Positions 1 through 12,017 of a stretch of DNA of 64,000 nucleotides are shown here, one piece after another; the first letter of the stretch is position 1, and each line of letters opens with the position of its first letter. Source of the DNA: Vanilla planifolia (Eukaryota > Streptophyta > Magnoliopsida > Asparagales > Orchidaceae); assembly GCA_023846275.1 (NCBI GenBank), contig CM043875.1, forward strand, positions 26,359,470-26,423,469. Reading direction: 5' to 3'. Below the pieces are notes generated by a model. The model was not told the origin of the DNA and did no database searches. It saw only the letters and a list, made by a program, of their open reading frames with translations. The position numbers and the translations under genes were made by a program.

Positions 1-2035
1 ACTAAAAAAGGCTCTTCAACCAAGAAAAGCAAGCAATCATAAAAGTTGAAGTGAAGTTTTTTACCTTTATTGTATTGGACAAGAGCAACAGAAGTAAGCA
101 AGTCTATGTTGATTTCACTAATCTAAGCAACACTTGCTTAAAAGATTCTTGTCCTTTGTCAAGGGTTAAATATTGGTTGGACTCAATAGCTAGCTTCAAA
201 TACTTGAACTTTAAGGGTATCATAAACATAACACCAAAATTCACATGTTAAAGCTTGAGGAGAAGACAATTTCGTAATTGATATGAGGCCATTCGATATT
301 ATGTCATTCGCTTTCAAGAACATATGTGTCATAAGTGTTCCAAGCTTAGTTGGGGAAGAATGACAAGGCCGATAAGGATGACCGCTAAATCAAATGTAAA
401 ACTCTTGAGTATTATCTTGAGGAGATCCAATCAATTCATAAGGCATTTCGACACTATTAGATGAGACTAAATTGTCAAACATGCACACTTAGACCCACTT
501 CAAGAAAATTTCTTTAGTTTAGGATCATTTGATTAAGGGATTGAAGCAAATATCGAGGACATCCAAGCCCTCCTTGACATGCCATCGCCAAATCCCAAAA
601 GATCCAAACCTTGGTTAGTTGAATAGCAACAAATAGCCATTTGCTCTCTACAGCCATAAACATGGTAGAACCTTTAATCAAGTTACTTCAAAACAATGCC
701 AAGATGCAATAGCGTAAAGAATACAGCAAAGTGTTCAATAAGTTGTAAGCTTACTTCTCCAATCGTTCGCATCCCTCAACAAGGGGAGCCTCTTCTAACA
801 TATCAACTTCTAAAGCCACGGTCAATGTGGTCCTCATCCCCTCGAGTATCTGGATTTGGCCTCATCATGCCATCCCAACGGCTCTAAACCTACTCTAAGC
901 ACATGAAATCGATAGGTTTGACCCTACTTCCAATCTCACGAGATCAACGTGTATACTCCACAAGTCCCAGAGAGGTTGCACAAATAGTTTGACCAATTAG
1001 GTGTGTTTGATATTACATATGTTCTTCAAACTTCAATAAAACCTCTTGTCAATCTTCTCATCAATAAGATGATTTTGACAAAAAGCAACTTTAAATTGGA
1101 ATATAAGGGCCAATGGATCCTTTGTGATGCTCACTAGTAAGGTTGGCATAATTATCACCAATATCAAGGGCATCAAGATAACGTACCTCCAATGGTACCC
1201 ATTGCATATTATTATAAAGGGTACTTCCTGAGAGCATCCATCTACATGATTGATTTCAATATGAGTCATAACTAAACTAAGTATGAGACATTAGTTGCAA
1301 TACTACGACTTGCCACCATGGCACGTGTTAATCATCTCAGGTCCACAATGAATCGCAACTAGTTGTCAACCAAATAAACAACACCTTCGACACACAATGT
1401 GAGACAATAAAGACGTATAAGAAAACTTGGGAGGTTGTAAACTCACTTAACACTCTAAGCATCATAGAAATAAACACTACACCTTGTTGGCTTGATCTTC
1501 TTGTGCAATACCCATCTTATGGCACTCTCCTGAGGACATGAGACAAGACTAGAAAGATTATAGGACAACCCAGTCGATGCATTTTGTTAAAAAGGTCTTA
1601 CACGACAAGTCATTCTTATAACTCTTTACAAAGTTCTTACCGACCATAGAAGATACGCAATTTCTAAAAAAGGTTTACCATGGAGATTGTGACAGCTACT
1701 CTACTAGACATATACTCAACACAAAGATTGCAAGGGTATTGGTTATAACATACATGAATTTTTTCCATCATTTTCACAATGTCAAACCCACAACAACTTC
1801 TTTTGACCACTAATAGAGGAGATGGGATTGAACACCGTCTGTGAATTTTCTTGGTATGGGTTATGGCCTTTCTCGAAATCTTTCCAAATAACCAAAAAGA
1901 ACCGAGAGTGACCCTCAATCCTCATCAACTACTACATGAAATGTATTGAGGCCAAGTACATTGTTAAGCAAACCACCCTTGATCTAAAAATATTTTTTTT
2001 GGTTTGGCATCTACTCTAGATTCGAGATCTCATGG

Positions 2036-2101
2036 CCATCATCATTGATAACTATAACGTTAGCCATGCCATCATCATCGATAACTATAACGTTAGCCAT
2101 G
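2036..2101. repeat. 33-bp tandem duplication
   Basis: Two copies of a 33-base unit beginning ccatcatcat lie head to tail (2036-2068 and 2069-2101) and differ by one base. They sit at the left border of the LTR-like insertion in the Tat element. The near identity against a strongly decayed background suggests a late duplication. Confidence 0.85.
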
Positions 2102-2106
2102 AGCCA

Positions 2107-4745
2107 TACTTGGGTGTCACAAATGAAGGACTTGCCCACCCTAAAATCATTCCATCCTAAATTCACATTATAAGATGCATGTTCTCAAAAAAGTTGAAGT
2201 CAATGAAACAGAAAAAAATAATAATTATATAGTGGAGATACATATGACTCATTTGATACTTCACACACATTATTACATAGTATTACAAAATTTTCAAAAG
2301 TCTTAACAACAAAAATTACAACATTGGTACATGCTAAATGATACATGGCTATTCATTTTTCATGTGTTAACTCAACTCACTTTACCCTTTACATCCCAAG
2401 ATGTATGTCCTTTGTACCTAAAACTTATTAACCAACATAAGCTAAGCCATTATTATAGACTTGGTAGTCAATATCTAGCACAACCATCACATGCAAATCA
2501 TCACAACATTTGGGTCATGTCACACACAATATCTTTATAACTATAGTATTATATATATAAGCAAATACTCAAAAAAATAACATTTACATGCACATATAAG
2601 ATTTTTCTTCCCTTTCTTTGTTTATATGGATTTATTTAAAGGATTTGTTTTCTCCTAACCAAGGATTACCAAATCTAGCTCCTGTTGCCTCATGTTCGTC
2701 AGGTGGTCAAATAGCATTCTAATTTTGAAGCATACTAGCTTATTGTGGAAACTCGATTCCTTATCTTTCACCTTTTATTAAACACTCAACAATTATTATA
2801 TTACCATCATTAGTCATGCATTCATTATTTCACATGACTTTCACTTCATTACTTTTTCTTTCATAGCATTCCTTAGACCTTCATTCACATGGCCCTTCGA
2901 CCACTATATTTCTCTTTATAAGCAACCCTTTATTACTCACCTAGCTCATTTACCATTATATTTATATATTTCATACCATTTCTATAGTATGACATCACAT
3001 GCATTTAACAAAGCATAGCATTACACATGCTCATACAACACTTATCTCTATTCATGTAAGTAACAATATTTCACATGCATCATATTTTCCCACAACAATC
3101 AATCATCATTCATCTCATTATGAATAGCATAAATTGTGCTCTACAATACTACATGTGAACAATCATCAATACATTATATCATCAAACTACTATGCAATCA
3201 CCTAAATGAAAGTCAGCAATTTGTATATCTAATTATTTTTCCATTTTCCTTTTCTTACAATTATACATAATACATATACTATACTTTTATCATGGTCATT
3301 GCATTACATACTTATTAAGCATTCTACTTATTTCCACTCTCATTAATGCTTGTTACATTTTATTTCATTGTTTGAGCCATAAAAGACCAATTGAATTAAT
3401 GTTCGTTAAGCCTCATTGGACCATCTAGTCAACCCAAGAAACTGTGCAATGTGCATCTAATGTTCATCGATATCTACCTACTCCCAAGTTCTTATAGGAA
3501 CATACAATATTCATTAGATAATTGCTAAATTATCCATGGGTGTCTTACAGAGACTTAGAATCAAAATAACAAAAATTATCCAACTGTTTGATACCCTCAT
3601 CAAACTGTCCAATCCCTTGTAAACCCATCTGATAATCCCATTGGATATCCGACAATGACTCCATTTTTTTTTTAAATTTTCTTGGAACCATCTAATCCTT
3701 TGATCGTGCAATACCCACATAGATGTGAATCTAATGGTCATCAAATACTTCTGATTGCACTATTCAAATCAATATCTGCCTGCTCCCAAGTTCCTATCGG
3801 ACTATACAATATTCATCGGATAATTGTCAAATAATCCATGGGTGTCTAACAGAGACTTAGAATCAAAATATCAAAAATTATTAGACTGTCAAATACCCTT
3901 ATTAGACTATCAAAGCCCCTGTAAGCCCATCCGACAATCCCATTAGATATCCGACAATGACTCTATCCCTTTTTTGAATTTTATTGGAACCATCCAATCT
4001 TTGATTAGATCACCTAATACCCACATAGAGCTACACATTTTCTATCTTTACATTTGAGCTAACAACACTCACCAAAAATGAAACTACCATAATTTAACTC
4101 TTATGCAAGCCCACTCATACGTTTTAGCATGATCTTCACTAAAATAATTTGAAATCAAATGTAAACTATAGAGAAAGCTTACCTTGCTACTCTTTAACAA
4201 AATATCCTATAAATTTCTTACAAAATCACATCTGAAGCTTCCCGTAATTTTTCTCTCTTTTTTCTCTTTACACACAATCACCAATCGAATCTCTATTATA
4301 ACGAAATATAATATCCTTTTTAATAAAAACCTTATTAGGATTCGTACTTTTCACATTCTCCATTTCAAATGACTTCCAAAATTTGTCAAACCATTTTTAG
4401 AAAGGGACACTTCTCAAACTCTTCATGTTTACAAATTCTTTTATATAATAACCTTATGATTAAAATATTATTATGTTCTTAAAATATTTTAATATTTTGT
4501 TTTATGATCAAATCAATTCCAATTCAAATGAAAATACTATAACTGGATTCCTCACATTTTTGTGCATTTAAAATTACGTTTATCTCTTTCCTTTGGGAGT
4601 CTTCTCAATCAATGGTTGCTATGACCTCTTCATGAAAATGTCATTTTTTTTATTTTCAATAATAATAATGTCTTAGAATGCATTCAAAACAATCTAACCA
4701 AACTCAAAAATTATTACAATATTTTTTAGTATGTTACAATAACAC
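2107..4745 (-). mobile_element. LTR-like insertion (probable long solo LTR) in the Tat element
   Basis: This AT-rich block separates two stretches that read as one integrase, so it was inserted later. It carries no pol motif. On the minus strand it starts close to TGTTATTGTAACATAC and ends near TTTGTGACACCC, as long Ty3/gypsy LTRs often do. A similar sequence with the same order of landmarks is at about 15000-16895. The exact ends and the target duplication are not resolved; agcca occurs at both sides (2102-2106 and 4746-4750) and is only a candidate. It contains a 302-bp internal duplication. Strand is inferred from the terminal bases. Confidence 0.5.
3440..4030. repeat. 302-bp diverged tandem duplication
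   Basis: The segment beginning ctcccaagttcttatagga at 3481 recurs at 3783 (ctcccaagttcctatcgga). The match continues for over 230 bases through landmarks such as acagagacttagaatcaaaat and gatatccgacaatgactc. The offset is 302 bases. The copies differ at many positions, so the duplication is old. It lies inside the LTR-like insertion. Confidence 0.85.
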
Positions 4746-5089
4746 AGCCAAGTTTGGCATCAAGGATTTACAAACCTTTTGTCAAAGGCTTTGGTAATTC
4801 TATTAGACATCTATGAGCCGATGAACAACCAAAGGAGGTCCAAACAAACCTTATAAAGATGCTAAGTTGACACATCAACAAGAAAAGGAAATGGATTGAT
4901 GAATTATATGATGTTTTTAGAGACTATAAGTTTAACTTAATGACCATAATCAATGATAGCCATTCTCATCGGTTTATGAATCTAAAGTAGTTCCATCTAT
5001 TGAGATAGACACGCCAACAAAACTATGACTAGCACAAGTTAGGAATAACTTAATATAGAAGCCTAATGGCTCAAACTTATCAAGGAGTG

Positions 5090-5700
5090 AACCTCAGGTG
5101 AAATCATCAAACAATAAGCGACTTCTGACAGGCTTCTAAATAGAAGAATACAAAGATAAATAGTCTTACATCGACTATGGAGAGAATAATTTTAGATTAC
5201 ATATATAAAATCTTAGCTTTAAGATATTGAATTGCTTGATATAGATAAAACCTACTTTATTCAATATGAGATGCCAAAAATGAGATGACCAAAAAAGAGA
5301 TAATATCTCTACATAGTAAAGCTAGATCATGCCATTATAATATCATGACGATATCTCTTATACTTCGATGTTGTTTGAAGATGAAACAAACAAATGTTAA
5401 TCTATAACACCCGATACCAAAGAGAGTGAAGATTGAATATCTACTGATTTTCCAATGGTGGAATCATCGAATAAAGAGTGGCTCCAGGTAGGCATTTAAA
5501 TAGAGGATATGGGAATGAATAGTCTCATATTTTACCTATAAAGAAAATGATTATGTTATACAAATATAAAACCTTAACCTTAAGATGCTGAAACATCTTT
5601 GGGAGACAAAACCTATATTTATTGGTATAAGATGACCAAAAAAGGACAATACCTCGACATATGAAGGCTAGGTCATGACATCTCACCAAACCAAGGTAAC
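5090..5700 (+). repeat. Two tandem LTR-like units, period about 359 bp
   Basis: Two diverged copies share the order: gaatcatcgaa-like start, a run like atagtcttacatcgactat (5159) or atagtctcatattttacc (5519), then aaccttaagatgctgaaa and gatgaccaaaaaagga. The motif 'agtc-cacat...ataaaacctta...gaccaaa...ggtcatgaca' is common in the LTR or leader region of plant LTR elements and is also seen in plant gene tails. The offset is about 359 bases. It follows the last integrase-like block of the Tat fossil and could be part of its 3' end or a later insertion. Confidence 0.6.
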
Positions 5701-7050
5701 AGGAAAGGAAGAGGATGAGTCATTACTAATTAAATAAACATATGCAACCCAAAAGCACAGGGTGTTGAAAAGCTCGCACCAAATTAGCAAGAACCATACC
5801 AAATCAATTGAGTCATAAGCCTTAATGCTTACACCTTGGAAGCAAAAGAGAGAATCACCAAATCTAGAACATGGATCTATGACGACCTAAAGCAATATCA
5901 TCTTGATGTTCCTTATTCCTATTGTTCCACTCTCTTGGTCAAGAGTTTCCTCAAAGTTGCATTCCTTTTTCAAGGCTACAATATTGAGGAAGCTCCCTAC
6001 TTTAGGCTATGTCTTGGGCTAAGGTTTACTAATTACTACATTCAATAGTCAATCTAACTATTGGACCTAATTATATCCTAAGATTTCATGCCACGTCTCT
6101 AGAGTCACCTTACTATTGAGCCATGTCGTAGGTTGAGAAAACTCCTTACCTTGGTCTCATCCCCTAGTCTTAGTCATCAGTTTGAGGTCATTGGTGAAGA
6201 TTACTCCCTAGTTTTGCCCCTAGCACATATTCTAACACCCAAACCTACTTTGGTCTTAACCCATTGGAAGCCATGTCAATGCAACATACATAGAAGAGAA
6301 AAGGAGCAATTCTAAGCCAATACTCTAAGAGAAAATGCATTAATTACAAATAAGTATTACAAAGATCCCATGTCAAGATATTCATTCGTAAAGTACTCAA
6401 TAAAACGAATGAACCACTCCTACATCAAAATTGGCATCTTATTATTCTGAAACCATGACAGACGAACTATATCATTTTTTGGAATTTAGCTCAAATCAAC
6501 AATAATATTGCCTCCCTTGGCCGATCATATGCCTCTTCCAACAATACCACCTTGAAACCCCTATAAAAGCAAAAGTGAGGAATTCAATGTTTGCTCTACT
6601 CAATTTCAGTGGTGTTCAATTCTTCTCTAGGACTAATGACCACCAAAGAGTCATGCTCAACCCCTTTCAAATCAAGCATCTCAAGTAGAATAGGCAAACT
6701 CAATTAACGAAGCTTAGTTTTGACTTAAAGGTATAATCAACGATGTTTGGTGAAAACATAACTTACATCAAATATAGAGCTTAGACAAATAACAAGAATA
6801 TTTTTAAAGTCATCTTTAATTATTTTAAAATGTAAAACGTATAACAATATGCATGAGACATTGGGACTATGTAAGATTTTCTATGAGCGATTTAATTCTT
6901 TTTTAAATCATTCTTTTACTTATTTAGATAAACATAAAATATACATTCACATAAGAATCTTTACATATAAATATCTTGATAAAGATTGATAATATAAGTT
7001 TGTATTAACAAAATATGATAAAAATACTTCAAATACAAACCTTAATTATT
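5700..7050. other. Unassigned repeat-rich stretch, possible Tat 3' region
   Basis: Moderately AT-rich sequence with two short open frames (5836-6048 and 6133-6315), neither of which resembles a known family. By position it may be the 3' untranslated part of the Tat element, but no LTR boundary or polypurine tract is clear. From about 6780 it becomes plain AT-rich DNA with nothing recognisable. Confidence 0.3.
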
Positions 7051-7084
7051 TGCTAAAATAATCATATTATACAACACAATATTA

Positions 7085-7425
7085 TTGTCGTACAATACAA
7101 TCAACTATATATGGATAGTTCATATGGTTGAGCGAATGATACAAACGAAGAAAATTAACTTTCAAAAATAATTCATACTATACAATATATTTATCATACA
7201 ATATTATCAATTCATTGGCTTTGTATGATGAGAGATCAAATAGAATGAATATCTTAAATCCAAGAATTTCATATGGTACAACAATATTTATCATACAATA
7301 TGATTAGTTCATCTTGGTTAAATTGTTGTTGAGAGTCAAAACCCAAGAGTTATCTATAGTATGTTAATATTTAATATACAATACGATCAATACAAATTAT
7401 GAGTATCATACAATACAATCCATAG
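7085..7425. repeat. Diverged tandem repeat, about 100-bp period
   Basis: A core like tcatacaatacgatcaat recurs at about 7091, 7195, 7291, 7375 and 7404. The first intervals are about 100 bases. Units also share '(t)ttcatatggt' and 'gatgagagatcaaa'-type words. The copies are much diverged, so this is an old array, probably from an LTR or leader of a retroelement. Confidence 0.5.
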
Positions 7426-7439
7426 AGTTAGCTGAAGTA

Positions 7440-8040
7440 GAAAAGTAATGCTTATATTCTTTACATAGCCTTCCTTCAAGTTTAATCCTTAAGCTCAGTT
7501 CTATATTTGTATTTCATTGTGTTACATGTTTAAATCGACTTTTGATATTTATATTAGGTTATAAGATTATTGTAATTAAGTTTTATATTATTTCTTTTGT
7601 TTCATTATTGAGACTTTTTTCTTTGATATTTACTTTATCTTTTGGTTGTTGTTATAATATTATTTGGCTCAATTATTTGTAGAATCTTTTGGCTCAGTGA
7701 TTTATATACTTATTTAGACCAGTGTTTGTAAGGTTCTTTGGCCCAATAATTGTAGAGTCATTTGATCCAATGTGAGGTTTTATTTATCAAATTTTGTAAA
7801 AAATGTTTTTAGTATTTTTTTTCTAGGGTTTTAGTCATAGTAGATGTAGATCAAATACTAGATAAAACTACCAAAAAATCATTTGTATATTTTTCTTTAT
7901 TGCACTCCCTATATAGCTTTCAACATTAGCTAAATTTTCTAAGCTTAGATTATAAGAATATTAAAGAAATTAAGAGATTTCTACTAATTTATCCGTAATT
8001 TTTAAGTTTGTAATTTCACAATTCACATCCTTCTTATGTG
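7440..8040 (+). other. Possible LTR 3' end (copia-like)
   Basis: Around 7650-7760 there are diverged repeats of a word like ttggctcaattatttgtag. At 7830-7905, tagtagatgtagatcaaat, then aaactaccaaaaaatc, then a run like tttttctttattgcact, follows the word order seen at the end of many copia LTRs. No primer binding site or internal region follows. The call is weak. Confidence 0.25.
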
Positions 8041-8327
8041 AACATCACGCACCCATTTTTCTTATATTATAACCCTCTTTCAAAGAGAATGAAACATTGC
8101 ATCACTTCAAATTCTAAGGTGTATCATTGCATGAATGCCTCAACCAAATCTCAAATTGATGGAAGGCATTTGATGCGCCTATCCATGTAATGACAAGAGC
8201 ATTCAAGCATTTTCAAAATTGTGAACTCATTACAAAGAGTTCACTACACCCAGTAAGCTATTGTTAGCACACCTACATGTCCAAACAATACTAAATAACC
8301 ACTCAATGTTAGTCAATAAAGTGTGTT

Positions 8328-9427
8328 TAAGGGTGTACTTTTGCTTGGCTCAATTAATAAATCAATAAAACATATCTATTTTTATTTAGTAAATGCTATA
8401 AACCAAACTCATCAAAATCAAAATAAATCGAATAACCAACCTTGTCCAAACAAAAAACGAGACAAAAAAACAAACTTATTTGAAATTCAATTAATGGATC
8501 AAGTCTAAGGCCCAAAAATTGGATTTTGGACTACATTAAAACCATGAGGGATTGTTTGGTCTAAGCACTATCAATCATTAATATGGTTTAGCAACTAGTC
8601 AATTTAGTGAAAACTAAATCAAATCAGATAAGAGAAATCAATTTTAGTTAAGCCAAAATTAGTAACCAAAACTACCAACTTTTCCTCCAACCAAAACTTA
8701 ACCAGTGAACTATTTTGGTTCGATTACCATAACTGAAAATCGAAGCTAAAGTTTCTAAAACTTGAATACCATAAACATGCATAATCTATTATTTATCCAA
8801 AAAACAAGCAATGAAAAAAGTGAAAACATACATTGCAAGCTTTTAGCTTCACCTCACATTTACTTACAGGGGGTTATCAAATAAGATGTGGACATAGCAT
8901 AGTAATGGATCATGTAGACCAGAATTTAGGGTCTAAGGAAATCATGACAAGGGTTGAGAAGAAATAAATGGTCGCTTCGCCTCTTGATGTCAACAACAAT
9001 AAGAAGTTGGCCTAAAAAACCATAATGCCCATGTAGAACACAACAATGTACCACTCCTTTCAGCCTCCCATAGTCCTGCGCACTTACCCTTAAGGTTAGA
9101 GCTTATAATTTATGTAGATAGCGGGGAAGAGACTTGCCTCTTTGTAGATAGCAGGGAAATTTCTCGAACCCATTCTCATTTCTAGGTTAAACTACAAGCG
9201 CATACAACTAATTAAAAGGTTGAAACACCCGATTCAGCATACAATATGTAGTTCGATTAATTCAGTCAAAACGGTTTTGCAAATCCTAAAATTGAAGTCC
9301 AATAATCGAACAATGTCTTATTGGATCCACTAATAGAACAACCAATGTTCACAAAACATAACCAAACAAATTTCATCAACTTAATTCAGTTCAATTTATT
9401 GATTAAACTGAACTGTGCACACCTCTA
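8328..9427. mobile_element. Non-autonomous hAT-like DNA transposon (about 1.1 kb)
   Basis: The left end reads taagggtgtac, followed by ggctcaattaataaatcaa. The right end, read on the other strand, is tagaggtgtgc followed by agtttaatcaataaattga. These are diverged inverted ends of the type (T)AGGGGTGTGC with an adjacent GGTTCGGTT-like region, common in plant hAT MITE-type elements. Internal ggttcgattaccataactg (about 8718) fits the same pattern. No transposase is visible. No clear 8-bp target duplication was found (gtgtgtt on the left, ttcatcaa on the right), so it is old or the ends are off by a few bases. Confidence 0.5.
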
Positions 9428-11580
9428 TTCATCAATGGTTTGCAAATCTTCTATTTCAAACTCCTTTGTTGGTCATTTTGTCCAAGCATCAATGGGTTAT
9501 CGAGTTCTAGAATCAAAAGAATAAGAATTGGAATTGTTTGATCAACATTCTATATACATTATTAAAACTAACATTCTCACCTTCGATTATTGTTTAATCA
9601 TCATTGATGATTTCTTATTGTCTTACATACTACCCAACATTGATTTTTGTCCCTACTTAGACTAAGATATTTAATATAATAAACCTAAGTAGCATGTTGA
9701 ACAGAAGAAACAATTCATTAACGAAGATTTGAAATTGAAGTACACTAAATTGTATTGTGCATCTATGTTAGTGCCCTTTTCACTTCTATACCATACATAC
9801 ATAAATAACATCATATTGTTGTCCATACCAAACTATTCAAACCCCAATAAACCAAAAAACATGTCATGATAGTGAAACTTACACTCATTATAATGTTACA
9901 TTATTTTTTTTATTTTGTACATAATTTTGTGTATGGAACTTCAAGCCATTGTTGAAGTAACCACTATAGAGTTATACCAAGCACAATAGACCTTGGGTTA
10001 TTTGAACTAATTTTAGGTCAACAATGTTTCAATAATTATTAATTAACAATAAATTAAACTAATTAAGCATTACTTACCAAAGCATCATCAATACAACAAA
10101 AAACCCTGAAAGCAATAGATGCCATGTACTTAAACCAAACAATGAATTCATTGTCCCTTAATTCCACGAGCTCGACATTACTTGTCAAGGGATAAAGTTG
10201 GTAAATTTTACGACTATAACTCCTATACATAATTTCTTTTAAAATGGCTAACACAAATATATTACATAACAATAATAGCCTATATCATACATAATTTCTT
10301 TTAAAATGGTTAACACAAAAAATAATATATACATTTATTTTTGGTAGCTTGTTGAAGATAAGGGAGCTAATTTCATTACAATAAGAAGACTATAATAATA
10401 TGATTCTTGTTTCTCAACATATGTACACTACCCAATGTTACTAATCAGTGCCAATACTCATCCTTGAACAAAAATAACAAGCAAACATTCATCTCCATAA
10501 TCTTCATCATTGCATGGAACTCAAGTCAAAATTCATTGGATGGCTAGCTCAAAGTAATAAGAAACAAATGTAAAAATATTCATATTATATATGTTTCATA
10601 AAAATATTGCTTATATATGTTTCATATATGAAACCTTCAAAGGGAGATTTAATATTTTTTCAAATTAAAATGTATCTCTCAAAATGGTAGATTCATCCAT
10701 GTTGTAAAAGATCTACCATTATCCTATAAGCTAGATGAATGGTTAAATACTCCATAAAAAAATTCACACAAAAATATTTGGAAACTTACAATGAGTCTCA
10801 ACAATCTGTCTCTAATTGAGTTAAATCAAAACTTCAATAAAGTGGTTGTCCAACAATCACTCCAACCAGCTAATACCATTGCCTCATAAACCCAATGAAT
10901 GGTTAAGTGCTCCATAGAGTACACAATCCAAATGAAAATATTCTTCTATAGTCGAGCTAAATCACAACATTAAGTGGCCATCCAGTGGCCTAACGACCTA
11001 ATTGTCGAGCATGTCCGAGATGACATAGTTGCAATGTTCTCCTAATGATCATAACATAATAGATGATGCAACTAATTGGACAATAATATGATAGATTCAA
11101 AAGCTTCTTTGATAAAATCATAATTACAGGTTAAGACATTTCAAGACCCAAGGCCCCTAGTCCTAACTTGATTAGGTTAAAAAAAAAACAGATGATCAAA
11201 CCAATCTCAATCATAGAATGTGTAAACCTATGTCGTAAGTCAAATGTGTGAGCTGGCATCACATGTCGAGGATAATGAGCTAATGTCAAATGCTTGAAGC
11301 ATGTGATGATGTCAAATATTAGAGACACGAGGAACTTCTAAAATTTTACCTACTAGAATAATCATGCTTCTGTCAAAAAACTAAATTGTCACCAAAGAAT
11401 AAATCCATTATTTGCATCTCTAGGTACTTTAAGATCCTTATAGAAGGCATGAAATCACAAATCTGACGATAGAAAAGAAAAATAATGGAATTTTTTGTCA
11501 CCCTCTTCATTTTCAATGGAAGTTAAAACGTTTTCAAAAGCAGTTTACATCCCTATGTCAAGGTTTTTGTCATTTGCTTC
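9428..11580. other. AT-rich intergenic DNA, nothing recognised
   Basis: No coding family, tRNA or clear element is visible on either strand. Short open frames such as 10063-10272 (-) and 11131-11328 (-) show no family likeness. One small tandem duplication (10227-10317) is listed separately. Confidence 0.6.
10227..10317. repeat. Short tandem duplication, 62-bp offset
   Basis: The word acataatttcttttaaaatgg followed by taacacaaa occurs at 10227 and again at 10289, with one base changed. Only about 30 bases of each unit are still alike. Confidence 0.7.
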
Positions 11581-11807
11581 TTTATATTATAATGCTGACA
11601 AACACAATAGAACAATGGGAAAACTGTTTTCTACCAGCGGAAAGGCAAGGCCCCAAACAAGGTAGCCTAAAGATGAATACGCACGATACAATTGAAGTAA
11701 AACTTGGATTAAATCACATGCTGTCAATTGCTGATGCAGCAAAATGAAACTGCAGCGGCATGAAAAATTATGAGGGACCACGACTTGAGGAAGTACGATA
11801 TCACAAT

Positions 11808-11925
11808 AGTAATCGATTGTAAACAGCAGATCAATAACTTTATCCACGAGAGTAGAAAAAAAAAACATAGTAATCGCTTGTAAGGAGCAGATCAATAACT
11901 TCATTCACGAGAGTCAAAAATATAA
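11808..11925. repeat. 61-bp tandem duplication
   Basis: The segment beginning agtaatcgattgtaaacag at 11808 recurs at 11869 as agtaatcgcttgtaaggag. Both continue with gcagatcaataact and cacgagagt and end in an A-rich run. The copies differ at a handful of positions. Confidence 0.85.
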
Positions 11926-12017
11926 AAAAAATAACAAAATAAAAATAAAAATAAAAAACTCATACAACAGCATATAGCACAACCGCTAGCAATTAGCAAC
12001 TAGACAATAAAAGCTTA

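Larger units (their letters stand above)
1..5090 (+). mobile_element. Ty3/gypsy element, Tat-like lineage, pol fossil (cut by window edge)
   Basis: Short blocks on the + strand match the pol order of Tat-type Ty3/gypsy elements. The end of reverse transcriptase lies at about 280-560, with a block like MSFAFKN (family MPFGLKN) and a block like RGIEANIEDIQALLDMPSP. RNase H lies at about 560-1460, including HNESQLVVNQIN, typical of the second RNase H of this lineage. Integrase starts at about 1680 and a YYMKCIEAKY block (family YFTKWIEAEA) is near 1940. Integrase-like blocks resume at 4746-5090 with FQTFCQRL and KRKWIDELYDVF. The gap is filled by another element (2107-4745). The element is old and badly broken, with many breaks; no LTR of its own is clear, and the left part lies outside the window. 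Family assignment is from motif memory, not a search. Confidence 0.72.
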
